Notes: generated by a model not told the origin, from the sequence alone. A stretch of 58,966 bases of DNA from Muricomes intestini (GCF_004346165.1 NZ_SLZZ01000021.1:1-58966); one strand, 5' to 3'; numbered from the stretch's first letter, positions 7,960 to 17,843 are shown. Numbers and translations are program-made.

Positions 7960-8664
7960 ATGTCCGAAGGAAAAAATGTTCTTGTAGTGGATGATGAGAA
8001 AAAGATACTGGAGGTTGTTTCCTCGTATTTAGAAAGTAAGGCTCACAAAGTATATACTGCCGATACTGGCAACGAGGCACTGGATATTTTCAACAGGGAG
8101 ACTATTGAATTTGTCATCTTGGATTTGATGCTGCCGGATTTGTCCGGTGAGGAGGTCTGTACAAAAATCCGAAAATGTTCCAGAGTTCCGATTCTTATGC
8201 TGACGGCAAAAACTCTGGAGGAGGATATGCTGGAAGGGCTTCATATGGGAGCAGATGATTATATGATAAAGCCTTTTAGTCTGAAAGAGCTTTATGCCCG
8301 GATGGAAGCCATCCTGCGCCGTACGGCAGAAAGTCCGATTCCTCTGGCGGCAAGATTCCTGTGGAATGAAGGGGATTTAAGCATTGATTTTGAAAAGGTA
8401 GAAGTGAAAAAGAATGGTGAGCCCATCAGCCTTACACCCAAAGAGTGGAAGATTTTGTCTGCCCTCGTGAAATATCCCCAAAAAGTATTTACAAGAGATG
8501 ACTTGCTGGGCGTTGCCTTTGATGTCAGCTATGAAGGCAATGACCGTGTGATCGATACTCATATCAAAAATCTGAGAAAAAAGATTGAGGACGATCCTCA
8601 GAAACCAGTTTATGTGAAAACTGTTCATGGGCTGGGGTATCGGTTTGGAGGTGAAAAGCAGTGA
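7960..8664 (+). CDS. OmpR/PhoB-family response regulator
   Basis: A 234-residue two-component regulator. The receiver domain (about 4-118) has the acidic pocket VVDDEKK, the phospho-acceptor Asp55 (LDLMLPD), the switch Thr in MLTAK and the lysine in YMIKPFS. A winged-helix DNA-binding domain (about 133-232) has TPKEWKILSALVKYP and VHGLGYRF. I chose the ATG at 7960, preceded by GGGAGG, over an upstream in-frame ATG at 7906 that lacks a site. It overlaps its kinase by four bases (GTGA). The signal is unknown; a gap of 67 bases from the molybdopterin gene leaves open a separate promoter. Confidence 0.94.
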   Translation: MSEGKNVLVVDDEKKILEVVSSYLESKAHKVYTADTGNEALDIFNRETIEFVILDLMLPDLSGEEVCTKIRKCSRVPILMLTAKTLEEDMLEGLHMGADDYMIKPFSLKELYARMEAILRRTAESPIPLAARFLWNEGDLSIDFEKVEVKKNGEPISLTPKEWKILSALVKYPQKVFTRDDLLGVAFDVSYEGNDRVIDTHIKNLRKKIEDDPQKPVYVKTVHGLGYRFGGEKQ

Positions 8665-10064
8665 GACAAAAGCTTGGCACGCAAATTTCTGCCGGTTTTG
8701 CGCTTATTGCCCTGATATCTATTTTTTTGGTGAGTATTTCCGCAAACCTTCTGATTAACAGACAATTCGAGAAGTATGCCCAGAATCAGCAGGAGAAATT
8801 TTCCGAAAATCTCGCAGAGGGGTTAAGCCTTCAGTATGATTCAGGGACAAACGGCTGGAATGTTGATTATATTCACGGTGTGGGGATGTACGCGCTAAAC
8901 GATGGGTATATCATGAAAGTGTATGACAAGGACGGCGGGATTGTCTGGGATGCAGAGAATCATGACATGGCACGCTGTCATCAAATTATGGATACCATCC
9001 GTGCACGTATGGGAAAAGTCCGCCCCAGGCTGAATGGTGACTTTGTTACTCACAGGTATAACCTGAATCAGGACAGCACTTCTGTGGGGTATGTAGATAT
9101 CAGCTACTACGGCCCCTATTTTTTAAATGAAAATGACTTCCGCTTTTTAGATTCTCTTAATCACATCCTTTTTGTAATAGGGATTATATCTGTGTTGGGT
9201 GCAGCACTGGCAGGTACTGCATTTGCCAGGCGTATTTCGAATCCGATTGCAAAAACCACGCAGATTACGAAGGAAATATCGGAAGGCAACTATGAAATTC
9301 GCTTTAAGTCCCAAATTGGCACAATTGAACTGCATGAATTGACCCAGGCGGTAAATCATATGGCAGAATCACTGGAACGTCAGGAAAGGCTGCGAAAAAG
9401 GATGACGACAGATGTGGCCCATGAGCTGAGAACCCCTCTGGCAAATGTGTCCTCCCATCTTGAGGCTATACTGGAGGGAGTATGGAAACCTACTCCTGAG
9501 CGCCTGCAGGGATGCTACGATGAAATCCAGAGAATATCCCGGCTGGTTTCCGATTTGGAAGGCTTAAGCCAGGCAGAGAAGGAGTATGTAACACTGGAAA
9601 AAGAACCTGTGGAACTTCTGACGCTGGCATATACCGTCCGTGATAGTTTTGAGCAGGAACTCGCTTCCAAAAGTCTGTCTTGCTCCATGACAGGTGAGAC
9701 CTGTACTGTGTATGCAGATGCAAAAAGGATCAGGCAGATCATGGACAATCTTTTGTCTAATGCAATCAAGTATTCTTATGAAGGCGGAGAAATACATATT
9801 TCCGTACATGATTTTGGAGAAAGCGGTGTATTGGAAGTTGAAGATGATGGAATTGGAATTTCACAGGAGGAAATCCCGCTGATATTTGAAAGGTTTTACA
9901 GAACAGATAAGTCCCGCAGCCGTAAAACGGGAGGAACCGGGGTTGGACTGACGATTGTAAAGGCACTTGTGCAGGCTCATGGTGGAAAAGTTACAGTTGA
10001 AAGTGAGACCGAAAAAGGGAGCAGGTTTACAGTTGTTTTACCCAAAGGAGAAGACGATGAATAG
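8661..10064 (+). CDS. Sensor histidine kinase
   Basis: A 467-residue membrane kinase paired with the preceding regulator. A first transmembrane helix (about 8-30) and a second (about 168-190) flank an extracytoplasmic sensor of about 135 residues with no cysteines typical of haem or Fe-S binding. HAMP follows (about 190-242), then HisKA with the phospho-acceptor His254 (DVAHELRTPLANV), and a HATPase_c domain with N (DNLLSNAIKYS), G1 (VEDDGIGI) and G2 (TGGTGVGLTIV) boxes. The start codon is GTG, overlapping the regulator's stop, with GGAGG nine bases upstream. The overall build is BaeS-like, which hints at envelope stress, but the ligand cannot be read from the sequence. Confidence 0.94.
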   Translation: MRQKLGTQISAGFALIALISIFLVSISANLLINRQFEKYAQNQQEKFSENLAEGLSLQYDSGTNGWNVDYIHGVGMYALNDGYIMKVYDKDGGIVWDAENHDMARCHQIMDTIRARMGKVRPRLNGDFVTHRYNLNQDSTSVGYVDISYYGPYFLNENDFRFLDSLNHILFVIGIISVLGAALAGTAFARRISNPIAKTTQITKEISEGNYEIRFKSQIGTIELHELTQAVNHMAESLERQERLRKRMTTDVAHELRTPLANVSSHLEAILEGVWKPTPERLQGCYDEIQRISRLVSDLEGLSQAEKEYVTLEKEPVELLTLAYTVRDSFEQELASKSLSCSMTGETCTVYADAKRIRQIMDNLLSNAIKYSYEGGEIHISVHDFGESGVLEVEDDGIGISQEEIPLIFERFYRTDKSRSRKTGGTGVGLTIVKALVQAHGGKVTVESETEKGSRFTVVLPKGEDDE

Positions 10065-10106
10065 GAGGCTCCATTAAGCAAAACGGTATTTATGATGAAG
10101 TCCTTG

Positions 10107-11114
10107 TTATTCGTAATTCATTATAAGAAATATAGGCTTGATGGCCGTGATTTCATCGTATTCCTCCTGTTCGACAGAGACGCCGGAGTTTACGGCCTGT
10201 AGATCTTCCTTTAAGATTTCTAAAGCTTCACCGATAGTTTCTGTCCTCCCATCTAAAATTATGTTTATCATCCGTCTGCAAACTACTGGATGAGCATAAT
10301 GGGCGGGCAGGGGAAATGCGGGGTAGTCTCTTGCGAGAGACTGCAGAGAGTCCATTGCTCCTTCAAAACGTTCTTCTATATGCCTTTTCTGCTTTCGGGA
10401 TGTTGGCAGTACACTAGAGCCTGAAAAGAAGAAGACAGCGGTCAGCCCGAACAGAAGGAAGTAAATTCCAAATCCGGCATGAGTGATAAGTGCATAGATC
10501 CCGTAAATCAAAGTACCAATACCTAGAAGCGTAATAAAAAGAGCTGCCCAGCTATAGGCAGGCTTCCTTCTCTCATAGCTTCGTTTCATTTTAGCAGAAG
10601 CACTCATTTCCAGGCATAAGTCTGAATGCTTGTCAAGATAAGAAGTACAGTCCTCCAAAATACGGATGCTTCCCGACGCTTTTTCAGAAAGGGGAGCAGC
10701 CGTCTTTGCTTTTCTTTTTTTCTCTTTTTCCAACAATCGTTTTTCGGCCTGTTCACTGTGAAGCTTTATACCAGGGCGGAGCTTTTTTATATAGTCCAGG
10801 AGATGGTCCACATCCTCCTCTGCTTTGAAAATGCACTGTTTTTCTTTCCCATCTTCAAATACAACAACCAGATAGGGGATAGTTGCAAACATTCCCTTTC
10901 CTGTAAAACCCCCTTTGCTCATGGCAATTCGTTTGTAGATTCGTTTTATGGAAGTGAATGGAACATAGTATCTCCGGTCAAAATAGAAGCTGTTTAAGTA
11001 GATGGCCTTTTCACCGGCTCCACAGGGACCAAACTTTATACAGGATTTTTTATCTTTGATCAAAACGGTATCAGACAGGGAGGAGGCTCCAAGCCTTGTT
11101 GGTTTGAATATCAT
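10107..11114 (-). CDS. Uncharacterised membrane protein
   Basis: A 335-residue protein I do not recognise. The N-terminal 130 residues look like a beta-rich PH-like fold (YYVPFTSIKRIYKR, IPYLVVVFEDGKEKQCIF). A charged linker rich in Lys/Glu follows, then two transmembrane helices near residues 190-213 and 216-238, and a cytoplasmic helical tail. The start is uncertain: ATG at 11114 has a modest GGAAGTGAG upstream, and an in-frame TTG at 11132 would add six residues. It lies downstream of the CstA gene on the same strand, with a stem-loop between them (11153-11202), and converges on the histidine kinase gene. Function unknown. Confidence 0.75.
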   Translation of the reverse strand: MIFKPTRLGASSLSDTVLIKDKKSCIKFGPCGAGEKAIYLNSFYFDRRYYVPFTSIKRIYKRIAMSKGGFTGKGMFATIPYLVVVFEDGKEKQCIFKAEEDVDHLLDYIKKLRPGIKLHSEQAEKRLLEKEKKRKAKTAAPLSEKASGSIRILEDCTSYLDKHSDLCLEMSASAKMKRSYERRKPAYSWAALFITLLGIGTLIYGIYALITHAGFGIYFLLFGLTAVFFFSGSSVLPTSRKQKRHIEERFEGAMDSLQSLARDYPAFPLPAHYAHPVVCRRMINIILDGRTETIGEALEILKEDLQAVNSGVSVEQEEYDEITAIKPIFLIMNYE

Positions 11115-11152
11115 AAGAATTCTCACTTCCAATATACAAATTTAGGTAATTG

Positions 11153-11202
11153 TTCAGAGCCAAGCTCAAGAACCTGAGGTTTCCTAGCTGTTTGGCTCTG
11201 AA
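11153..11202 (-). repeat. Stem-loop between cstA and the membrane-protein gene
   Basis: TTCAGAGCCAA (11153-11163) pairs perfectly with TTGGCTCTGAA (11192-11202), and the 28-base interior holds a second short hairpin (CTCA/TGAG). No U-tract follows on either strand, so it is not an ordinary terminator. It may modulate readthrough from cstA or act as an mRNA processing or stability structure. Confidence 0.6.
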
Positions 11203-11222
11203 TAGATACACCTGTGTTATTT

Positions 11223-12677
11223 TTATGCAGCTGGCTCCGGCTGCTTTTTTTGCCTTTTTGTAGCACGTACGAAGATGGCCAGGAAAATAACGGCAAGGAT
11301 AATTCCCGCAGGGTACGCAATTGCCGTTCCAAGGTTCAGGCATTCCGGTGCATATACAAAATATGTCATGGAAACAGCACTCATAAAAGTTGCGGGAACG
11401 GCTGTCAGCCAGTAGTTCTTTTGCTGCTGGAACAGATACATACTTGCAGTCCACAGTACGATCATTGCAAGTGTCTGGTTGGTCCAGCTAAAGTACCGCC
11501 AGATAATGGTGTAATCCAGATGTCCGATGATTGCTCCGGCACCCAGGAGAGGTACACAGAGAATCAGCCGCTTACCATATTTGGTTTGATCAATTCCAAA
11601 CCAGTCAGCTAGTGTCAGACGTGCACTTCGAAATGCAGTATCTCCTGATGTAATCGGGCAAACGATAACCCCTATCATTGCCAGTACAATTCCAATCCCT
11701 CCCATGGTCTTGGAGCAAACATCATAGATTGCAGCTGACTGCCCATTTGCAAGAATATCACTTAAGCCAGTGCTTAAGCCTCCGGTTACTTCATATAAGG
11801 AGCAGCCTGCAGCAGCCCAGATCAAGGCAATTACACCCTCTGCAACCATGGCTCCGTAGAATACAAAGTGACCTTGCTTCTCCGAATTCATACAGCGGGC
11901 CATCAGAGGTGACTGGGTTGCGTGGAATCCTGATATGGCACCGCAGGCAACGGTAATGAACATAACACTCCATACAGGAGTAGCACTGGGGTGCATGTTT
12001 CTGAAATTAGACCAGATTTCCGGTATTACAAATTCTGATTTTGTGAAAATACCAATGCATACCCCTACTGCCATAATAACCAGACAGACTCCAAAGACAG
12101 GGTAAATACGGCCGATAATTTTATCAATAGAGATAAAAGTAGCAATGAAATAATAGGCCAGTATAATCCACAGCCAAAGTTCGGGACTTGCTAAAAGGCC
12201 TGTTACATTTCCATTTTTGAACAGGGTTACGATGAGCCCTGCAGGACCAACAGCAAATACTGTTCCCACCATAACAAGAAGAACAACACTAAACACGCGC
12301 ATTACATTTTTCATGAATTTACCCAGATAGATTCCGCAAACTTCGGAAATAGATGCACCGTTATTTCTTTCAGAAAGCATACCTGAGAAATAATCATGCA
12401 CTCCGCCCGCGAATATTGTTCCAAATGTTATCCATAAAAACACCACCGGCCCCCATAAAGCTCCCTGCATAGCTCCGAAAATAGGGCCAAGTCCCGCAAT
12501 ATTCAAAAGCTGTACAAGAAACAGCTTCCACTGAGGCATGACCACATAATCCACACCATCATTAATTTTTACTGCCGGTGTCTCTCTGTCATCAGGTTCA
12601 AAAGTATTTTCTACGATTTTGCCATAAACAAAATATCCTCCGATAAGCAGCGCCAGACAGATTAAAAAACTAATCAT
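11223..12677 (-). CDS. cstA: CstA-family peptide/pyruvate transporter
   Basis: A 484-residue polytopic inner-membrane protein of the carbon-starvation CstA family. The N-terminus YFVYGKIVENTF and the signature QLLNIAGLGPIFGAMQGALWGP, followed by AGGVHDYFSGMLSERNNG, are diagnostic. About 13 hydrophobic helices run to residue 470, with a basic tail. Characterised members import peptides or pyruvate by cation symport; which substrate applies here is unknown. The ATG at 12677 has AAGGAGG nine bases upstream. A weak promoter (TTGTTT, 16 bases, TATAAA) may lie just before it on the minus strand. It is divergent from clpB. The neighbouring two-component pair is OmpR-type, not the LytS/LytT type that regulates CstA homologues in enterobacteria. 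Confidence 0.9.
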   Translation of the reverse strand: MISFLICLALLIGGYFVYGKIVENTFEPDDRETPAVKINDGVDYVVMPQWKLFLVQLLNIAGLGPIFGAMQGALWGPVVFLWITFGTIFAGGVHDYFSGMLSERNNGASISEVCGIYLGKFMKNVMRVFSVVLLVMVGTVFAVGPAGLIVTLFKNGNVTGLLASPELWLWIILAYYFIATFISIDKIIGRIYPVFGVCLVIMAVGVCIGIFTKSEFVIPEIWSNFRNMHPSATPVWSVMFITVACGAISGFHATQSPLMARCMNSEKQGHFVFYGAMVAEGVIALIWAAAGCSLYEVTGGLSTGLSDILANGQSAAIYDVCSKTMGGIGIVLAMIGVIVCPITSGDTAFRSARLTLADWFGIDQTKYGKRLILCVPLLGAGAIIGHLDYTIIWRYFSWTNQTLAMIVLWTASMYLFQQQKNYWLTAVPATFMSAVSMTYFVYAPECLNLGTAIAYPAGIILAVIFLAIFVRATKRQKKQPEPAA

Positions 12678-12858
12678 AGAGGTGCCTCCTTTTTTTTATA
12701 AAAAATTTATTCTTTGTTTATAGTTATGTGGTAATGTTAAACAAAATGCAACATATAGTGCGGAAAACTCAATCAATACTACTAATTTGGAATATAAAGA
12801 CATACGAATGCAGGAGAAATCGAGCTGATGGCTGAACTGTTACATTTTTATAAACCAA

Positions 12859-12885
12859 TTAGCACTCTCCTATTGACAGTGCTAA
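12859..12885 (+). promoter_or_regulatory. CIRCE operator (HrcA site) of clpB
   Basis: TTAGCACTC (12859-12867), nine bases, then CAGTGCTAA (12877-12885). This matches the CIRCE inverted repeat except for C instead of G at the first base of the right arm. It lies just upstream of the -10 box of the clpB promoter, covering the -35 region, where HrcA would block polymerase. Confidence 0.92.
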
Positions 12886-12898
12886 CTGTACGTGGTAT

Positions 12899-12907
12899 TG
12901 TTATAAT
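12899..12907 (+). promoter_or_regulatory. Extended -10 promoter of clpB
   Basis: TGT-TATAAT (TATAAT 12902-12907) is an extended -10 box. A TTGACA inside the CIRCE (12873-12878) is 23 bases away, too far for a standard -35, so the extended -10 probably carries the promoter. The leader to the clpB start is about 40 bases. Confidence 0.6.
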
Positions 12908-12950
12908 GTTAATAGAACAAATAGCATGAAATGACAAAGGGGGTCTTTTT

Positions 12951-15536
12951 TTGAACATAAATAAATTTACGCAAAATTCGCTCCAGGCTGTCCAGGACTG
13001 TGAGAAGATTGCCTATGACTACGGCAACCAAGAGATTGCGCAGGAGCATCTGCTGTATGCCCTTGTGACGCAGGATGACAGTTTGATTCTGAAATTGCTT
13101 GAGAAAATGAATATCCAGGGAACTTTGTTTGTGAGCCGTGTGGAGGAAGCTCTTTCTAAACGGCCCAAAGTACAGGGCGGCCAGGCATTTGTCGGCCAGG
13201 ATTTGAACAATGTACTGATTCACGCCGAGGACGAGGCAAAACAGATGGGGGACGAGTATGTTTCCGTAGAGCATTTGTTCCTGGCACTTTTAAAATATGC
13301 AGGCAGAGAGCTAAAAGGATTGTACAAAGAATTTGGCATTAACCGCAACAGTTTCCTCCAGGCATTATCCACAGTCCGTGGGAATCAGAGGGTAACCAGC
13401 GACAATCCGGAGGCAACCTATGACACATTAAAGAAATACGGACAGGATTTAGTAGAGCAGGCAAGGGAGCAGAAGCTGGACCCGGTCATCGGCAGGGATG
13501 AAGAAATCCGCAACGTAGTCCGCATTCTCTCCCGTAAGACGAAGAACAATCCAGTGCTCATCGGTGAGCCCGGTGTAGGTAAGACGGCAGTGGTAGAGGG
13601 ACTTGCTCAGCGTATTGTGAGGGGCGATGTGCCGGAAGGACTGAAGGAGAAGACTATTTTTTCTCTGGACATGGGGTCTCTGGTTGCAGGTGCAAAATAC
13701 AGAGGAGAATTTGAGGAGCGGCTGAAAGCTGTTCTGGAAGAAGTGAAGAACAGTGACGGCAAGATTATTCTGTTTATTGATGAACTGCACTTGATTGTCG
13801 GAGCAGGTAAGACAGACGGAGCCATGGACGCAGGCAATATGTTAAAGCCTATGCTGGCCCGGGGAGAGCTGCACTGTATTGGGGCTACTACATTGGACGA
13901 ATACCGCCAGTATATTGAGAAGGATGCGGCGCTGGAGAGACGGTTCCAGCCGGTTATGGTGGAGGAGCCTACAGTGGAGGATGCTATCTCCATTCTCCGT
14001 GGCCTGAAGGAACGCTATGAAGTGTTCCACGGTGTTAAGATTACGGACAGTGCACTGGTTGCCGCGGTCACACTTTCTAACCGTTATATCTCTGACCGAT
14101 TTCTTCCTGACAAGGCAATCGACCTGGTGGATGAGGCATGTGCCCTAATTAAAACAGAACTGGATTCCATGCCCACAGAGCTGGATGAGCTCCGCCGCCG
14201 CATTATGCAGCTGGAGATCGAAGAGGAGGCATTGAAAAAAGAGGAAGACCGGTTAAGCCGGGAACGTCTGGAGCATCTGCAGGAAGAGCTGGCAGGACTC
14301 CGCGAAGAATACTCCGGAAAGAAAGCACAGTGGGATAATGAGAAAACCACTGTAGAAAGAGTACAGAAGGTCCGGGAGGAAATTGAACGGGTTAATCAGG
14401 AAATTCAGAAGGCTCAGAGAGAGTATGACTTGAATAAAGCAGCAGAGCTGCAGTACGGACGTCTTCCCCAGCTCCAGAAACAGCTGGAGGTGGAAGAAGA
14501 TAGGACTAAGGCAAAGCATTTGTCTCTGGTACATGAGGCAGTCACAGACGAAGAGATTGCAAGAATTATCTCCCGTTGGACAGGAATTCCTGTGGCAAGG
14601 CTGAACGAAAGTGAACGGAGCAAAACCCTTCACCTTGCCGAAACACTTCATAAGCGTGTGGTTGGCCAGGATGAAGGCGTGGAACTGGTAACGGAAGCTA
14701 TTATCCGTTCCAAAGCAGGGATCAAGGATCCGTCCAAGCCTATAGGCTCCTTCCTGTTTTTAGGACCCACCGGTGTAGGCAAGACAGAACTTGCAAAGGC
14801 ACTTGCAGAGAGCCTCTTTGATGATGAGAATAATATGGTGCGTATTGATATGAGTGAGTACATGGAGAAATTCTCCGTGTCCAGACTGATAGGAGCTCCT
14901 CCGGGATATGTAGGGTACGATGAAGGCGGACAGCTCACCGAGGCAGTGAGAAGAAAACCATATTCTGTTGTTCTGTTTGACGAAATTGAAAAAGCACATC
15001 CGGATGTATTTAACATACTTCTGCAGGTGCTTGACGATGGGCGTATAACGGACTCCCAGGGGCGCACAGTGGATTTTAAAAATACAATTCTTATCATGAC
15101 TTCCAACCTTGGAGCAAACTATCTTCTGGAAGGCATCGAGGAAGATGGAACAATCGACCAGTCCAGTCAGGACATGGTAATGAATGAGCTGAAGTCCAGG
15201 TTCAGACCAGAATTTTTGAACCGTCTGGATGAAATCATTATGTTCAAGCCATTGACGAAAGACAATATTTATGCCATCATTAACTTGTTAGTAGCAGACG
15301 TAAATAGGCGGCTTGCAGACAAAGAACTCTCCATTGAACTGACAGAACCGGCAAGAATGCTCATCGTAGAGGGGGGCTATGATCCCATGTACGGTGCAAG
15401 ACCGTTGAAGAGATATCTGCAGAAGAACGTGGAAACCCTTGCGGCGAAGCTGATTCTGGAGGGAAACGTAGGAAGAGAAGATATCATCTTAATCGATGTT
15501 GCTGACGGTAAACTAGTAGCAAGGGTGAAAGGATAA
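12951..15536 (+). CDS. clpB: ATP-dependent disaggregase ClpB
   Basis: An 861-residue Hsp100 hexamer that works with DnaK to dissolve protein aggregates. It has the Clp N-domain (1-145), the first AAA+ domain with Walker A GEPGVGKT (about 205-212) and Walker B ILFIDELH, the long coiled-coil middle domain (about 410-520) that separates ClpB from ClpC/ClpA, and the second AAA+ with GPTGVGKT (about 605-612), [12 protein letters not shown] and the C-terminal D2-small domain [12 protein letters not shown]. The start is TTG at 12951, preceded by AAAGGGGG; no ATG fits the family N-terminus. A CIRCE operator precedes it, so heat-shock control by HrcA is expected. dinB follows 8 bases after the stop. 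Confidence 0.97.
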   Translation: MNINKFTQNSLQAVQDCEKIAYDYGNQEIAQEHLLYALVTQDDSLILKLLEKMNIQGTLFVSRVEEALSKRPKVQGGQAFVGQDLNNVLIHAEDEAKQMGDEYVSVEHLFLALLKYAGRELKGLYKEFGINRNSFLQALSTVRGNQRVTSDNPEATYDTLKKYGQDLVEQAREQKLDPVIGRDEEIRNVVRILSRKTKNNPVLIGEPGVGKTAVVEGLAQRIVRGDVPEGLKEKTIFSLDMGSLVAGAKYRGEFEERLKAVLEEVKNSDGKIILFIDELHLIVGAGKTDGAMDAGNMLKPMLARGELHCIGATTLDEYRQYIEKDAALERRFQPVMVEEPTVEDAISILRGLKERYEVFHGVKITDSALVAAVTLSNRYISDRFLPDKAIDLVDEACALIKTELDSMPTELDELRRRIMQLEIEEEALKKEEDRLSRERLEHLQEELAGLREEYSGKKAQWDNEKTTVERVQKVREEIERVNQEIQKAQREYDLNKAAELQYGRLPQLQKQLEVEEDRTKAKHLSLVHEAVTDEEIARIISRWTGIPVARLNESERSKTLHLAETLHKRVVGQDEGVELVTEAIIRSKAGIKDPSKPIGSFLFLGPTGVGKTELAKALAESLFDDENNMVRIDMSEYMEKFSVSRLIGAPPGYVGYDEGGQLTEAVRRKPYSVVLFDEIEKAHPDVFNILLQVLDDGRITDSQGRTVDFKNTILIMTSNLGANYLLEGIEEDGTIDQSSQDMVMNELKSRFRPEFLNRLDEIIMFKPLTKDNIYAIINLLVADVNRRLADKELSIELTEPARMLIVEGGYDPMYGARPLKRYLQKNVETLAAKLILEGNVGREDIILIDVADGKLVARVKG

Positions 15537-15544
15537 AAGGTTTC

Positions 15545-16789
15545 ATGACACCGATTATTTTCCACATTGATGTCAATTCAGCTTTTTTAAGCTGGACAGC
15601 GGCAGAACAATTGAAAAAGGGTGCAAAGCAGGATATAAGGACGATACCGGCTATTATCGGCGGTGATCAGAAAAGCCGGCGGGGTGTGGTACTTGCCAAA
15701 TCTATCCCTGCAAAAAAATATGGCATTCGCACGGGGGAACCTGTTGCGAATGCCTTTCGTAAGTGCCCCAATCTCGTCATGGAGCCGCCTGACCATAAAA
15801 TGTACCGGGAAAGAAGCAGGCTGCTGATGGAATATCTGAAAAGCTTTACACGTGACATCCAGCAGGTCAGTGTGGATGAGTGTTATATGGATTTCACACA
15901 GATTGCATGGAAGTATCCTTCAGCCGTTGAAGCTGCGCTGATTATGAAAGATGGAGTCAAAAAAAAGTTTGGTTTTACGGTCAATATCGGAATTTCATCG
16001 AATAAGCTCCTGGCAAAGATGGCATCGGATTTTGAAAAACCGGATAAGGTACATACGCTTTTTCCGGAAGAAATCCGGGAGAAAATGTGGCCTTTGCCTA
16101 TAGGAGAATTATTTATGGCGGGGAAGTCCAGCGTAGAAACTTTTAAGAAATTGGAAATTTATACCATAGGAGATCTGGCTCAGGCGGATCCTGATTTAAT
16201 ATGTCTGCATATGAAAAGCCATGGGAAGAAGCTGTGGGAATTTGCAAACGGAATTGACAATTCTACTGTGCACTCTGTGCAGGCGGAGGCAAAAGGTGTG
16301 GGAAATTCTACTACACTGGCTGAGGATGCGGTGACGGCAGAGGAAGCAAAGAAGGTTCTGAGGACCCTTGCCAAAAGCGTAGCAGGCAGGCTGAAAAAGT
16401 CTGATCAGAAGGCTTATATGGTAAGTACAGAAATCAGGTACTATGATTTTCAGGACATTTCTCATCAAAAGCAGCTTACAAAGCCGACGGATGAAGAGAA
16501 TGTACTTTATGAGACTGCCTGTCAGCTGTTTGATGAGGCCTGGAGCGGAGAACCAATCAGACTTTTGGGAATCCGGACTGCAAAGCTGGTGGACTCTTCG
16601 GAGCCGGTGCAGCTTTCTATATTTGACATTGAGCTGCCCAAACCCCCCGACGAAAAGCACAAAAAACTAAATAAAGCGATGGATGAAATACGGACAAAAT
16701 ACGGGAAAGACGCCGTAGTAAAGGCAAGTCTGATGAAGAAAAGCACGGAAAAAAAGGCTAGGAGGTACTATGACAAAAAAGAATTATAA
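15545..16789 (+). CDS. dinB: DNA polymerase IV (Y family)
   Basis: A 414-residue translesion polymerase. The catalytic acidic residues are in FHIDVNSAF and SVDECYMDFT, and the thumb and little-finger domains follow (NIGISSNKLLAKMASDFEKP; IRYYDFQDISHQKQ). Near residue 358 QLSIFD is a clear beta-clamp binding motif, followed by a charged tail. The gene begins 8 bases after clpB with no intervening promoter or terminator, so it should be read from the CIRCE-controlled clpB promoter; I found no LexA box (CGAACNNNNGTTCG) in the clpB upstream region. It overlaps the acyltransferase gene by 20 bases. Confidence 0.96.
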   Translation: MTPIIFHIDVNSAFLSWTAAEQLKKGAKQDIRTIPAIIGGDQKSRRGVVLAKSIPAKKYGIRTGEPVANAFRKCPNLVMEPPDHKMYRERSRLLMEYLKSFTRDIQQVSVDECYMDFTQIAWKYPSAVEAALIMKDGVKKKFGFTVNIGISSNKLLAKMASDFEKPDKVHTLFPEEIREKMWPLPIGELFMAGKSSVETFKKLEIYTIGDLAQADPDLICLHMKSHGKKLWEFANGIDNSTVHSVQAEAKGVGNSTTLAEDAVTAEEAKKVLRTLAKSVAGRLKKSDQKAYMVSTEIRYYDFQDISHQKQLTKPTDEENVLYETACQLFDEAWSGEPIRLLGIRTAKLVDSSEPVQLSIFDIELPKPPDEKHKKLNKAMDEIRTKYGKDAVVKASLMKKSTEKKARRYYDKKEL

Positions 16790-17783
16790 TATGGAACTTA
16801 TTAGAACTGCTTCATTTGTGATGGTGGTTATCGTTCATGTTGCCAATTACTATTGCAGAGCATATGCCGATATCGGCAGGGGAGAATACGTATTTGCACT
16901 TATTTTGGATACGGTGTCCAGGATCAGCGTACCTTGTTTTTTTATGCTTAGCGGGGCACTGCTGCTCAATAGAAATGAACCTCTCCGTAAAAACGGAAGA
17001 CGCTTGATACACATCCTGACTGCACTGATTTTCTGGAGCATAATCTATTACTTCTTCAATACCCGCTTCATGGGCACTCCTTACAACCTGGCGGAGGTGC
17101 TTGAGACCCCGGTGGAAGCGCACCTCTGGTATCTTTACGCAATTATTCCCATATATCTGGTTATCCCCTTTTTTCAGGTTATGTGCAGAGGAATGAATGA
17201 GACTTTGGACAGAGCACTTCTCGCTGTAGGTTTAGGGACGACTATGTTCCTATATATTTTATCTTTTACAGAGAGAGAAACTTATCTTGATGTGCCTATT
17301 ATTGGTGATCGGGCATATATGGTTTATTTTTTCCTGGGCTATTTCATTTTCAAATACAGGGATGAATTAAAGAAGCATTTTTCTTTGCTCATGGGAATTT
17401 TTCTGGGGAGTACGGCATTAAATATAGGAATGACATTGTGGTTTACGTATCAGACAGGGAATCACTATGAACGGTTCCTGGAATATGGCTGTCCGCTGAT
17501 AATGATAAGCGGAGCATCCTTCTTTGCTCTGCTGATGCAGATTGACAACGGAAATATTCATCTGAAAGACAGGACAAGGAGAAGGATAGATTTATGGTGC
17601 GGATGTTCTTTCGGAATCTATCTCATTCACATTATCTTTCTGGACTCTTACAAGAAATATGTGAATCCGGAGCAGCTGTCTGCCTGGATTGCCGTTCCCG
17701 GGCTTGCTGTGGGAATACTAGTTCTGTCCCTTATAAGTGTTTACCTTATCCGCAAACTGCCCTTTGGGAAATATATTTCATAA
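16770..17783 (+). CDS. Membrane acyltransferase, family 3
   Basis: A 337-residue integral membrane protein of the acyltransferase-3 family (OatA/WecH-like), with about ten hydrophobic helices. The conserved early histidine lies in VVIVHVANYY, and the SRISVPCFFMLSGALLL and HLWYLYAIIPIYLVIPFF segments are typical. Such enzymes move acetyl or other acyl groups onto cell-wall or surface sugars; the acceptor here is unknown. It has no extracellular SGNH domain, unlike OatA. The start lies 20 bases inside dinB, with AGGAGG just upstream (16760-16765), so it belongs to the clpB-dinB transcript. Its own downstream partner is murE, behind a separate promoter. Confidence 0.85.
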   Translation: MTKKNYNMELIRTASFVMVVIVHVANYYCRAYADIGRGEYVFALILDTVSRISVPCFFMLSGALLLNRNEPLRKNGRRLIHILTALIFWSIIYYFFNTRFMGTPYNLAEVLETPVEAHLWYLYAIIPIYLVIPFFQVMCRGMNETLDRALLAVGLGTTMFLYILSFTERETYLDVPIIGDRAYMVYFFLGYFIFKYRDELKKHFSLLMGIFLGSTALNIGMTLWFTYQTGNHYERFLEYGCPLIMISGASFFALLMQIDNGNIHLKDRTRRRIDLWCGCSFGIYLIHIIFLDSYKKYVNPEQLSAWIAVPGLAVGILVLSLISVYLIRKLPFGKYIS

Positions 17784-17813
17784 ATGGTTGTTACAATAAT
17801 TTCCCCGAGAAGT

Positions 17814-17843
17814 TTTACAAGGGGGGATTATTTGTGTTATTCT
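17814..17843 (+). promoter_or_regulatory. Probable promoter of murE
   Basis: TTTACA (17814-17819), 18 bases, then TATTCT (17838-17843) with an extended TGT before it. A TATATA overlaps the end of this -10. It opens the murE-priA-def-fmt series. Confidence 0.5.

Noticed and set aside
12748-12837. 29-codon plus-strand ORF in the cstA-clpB gap
   Set aside because: No ribosome site, crosses the cstA promoter region, and no coding character.
12873-12878. TTGACA inside the CIRCE as -35 for clpB
   Set aside because: It is 23 bases from the TATAAT, too far for sigma-A; the extended -10 explains the promoter better.
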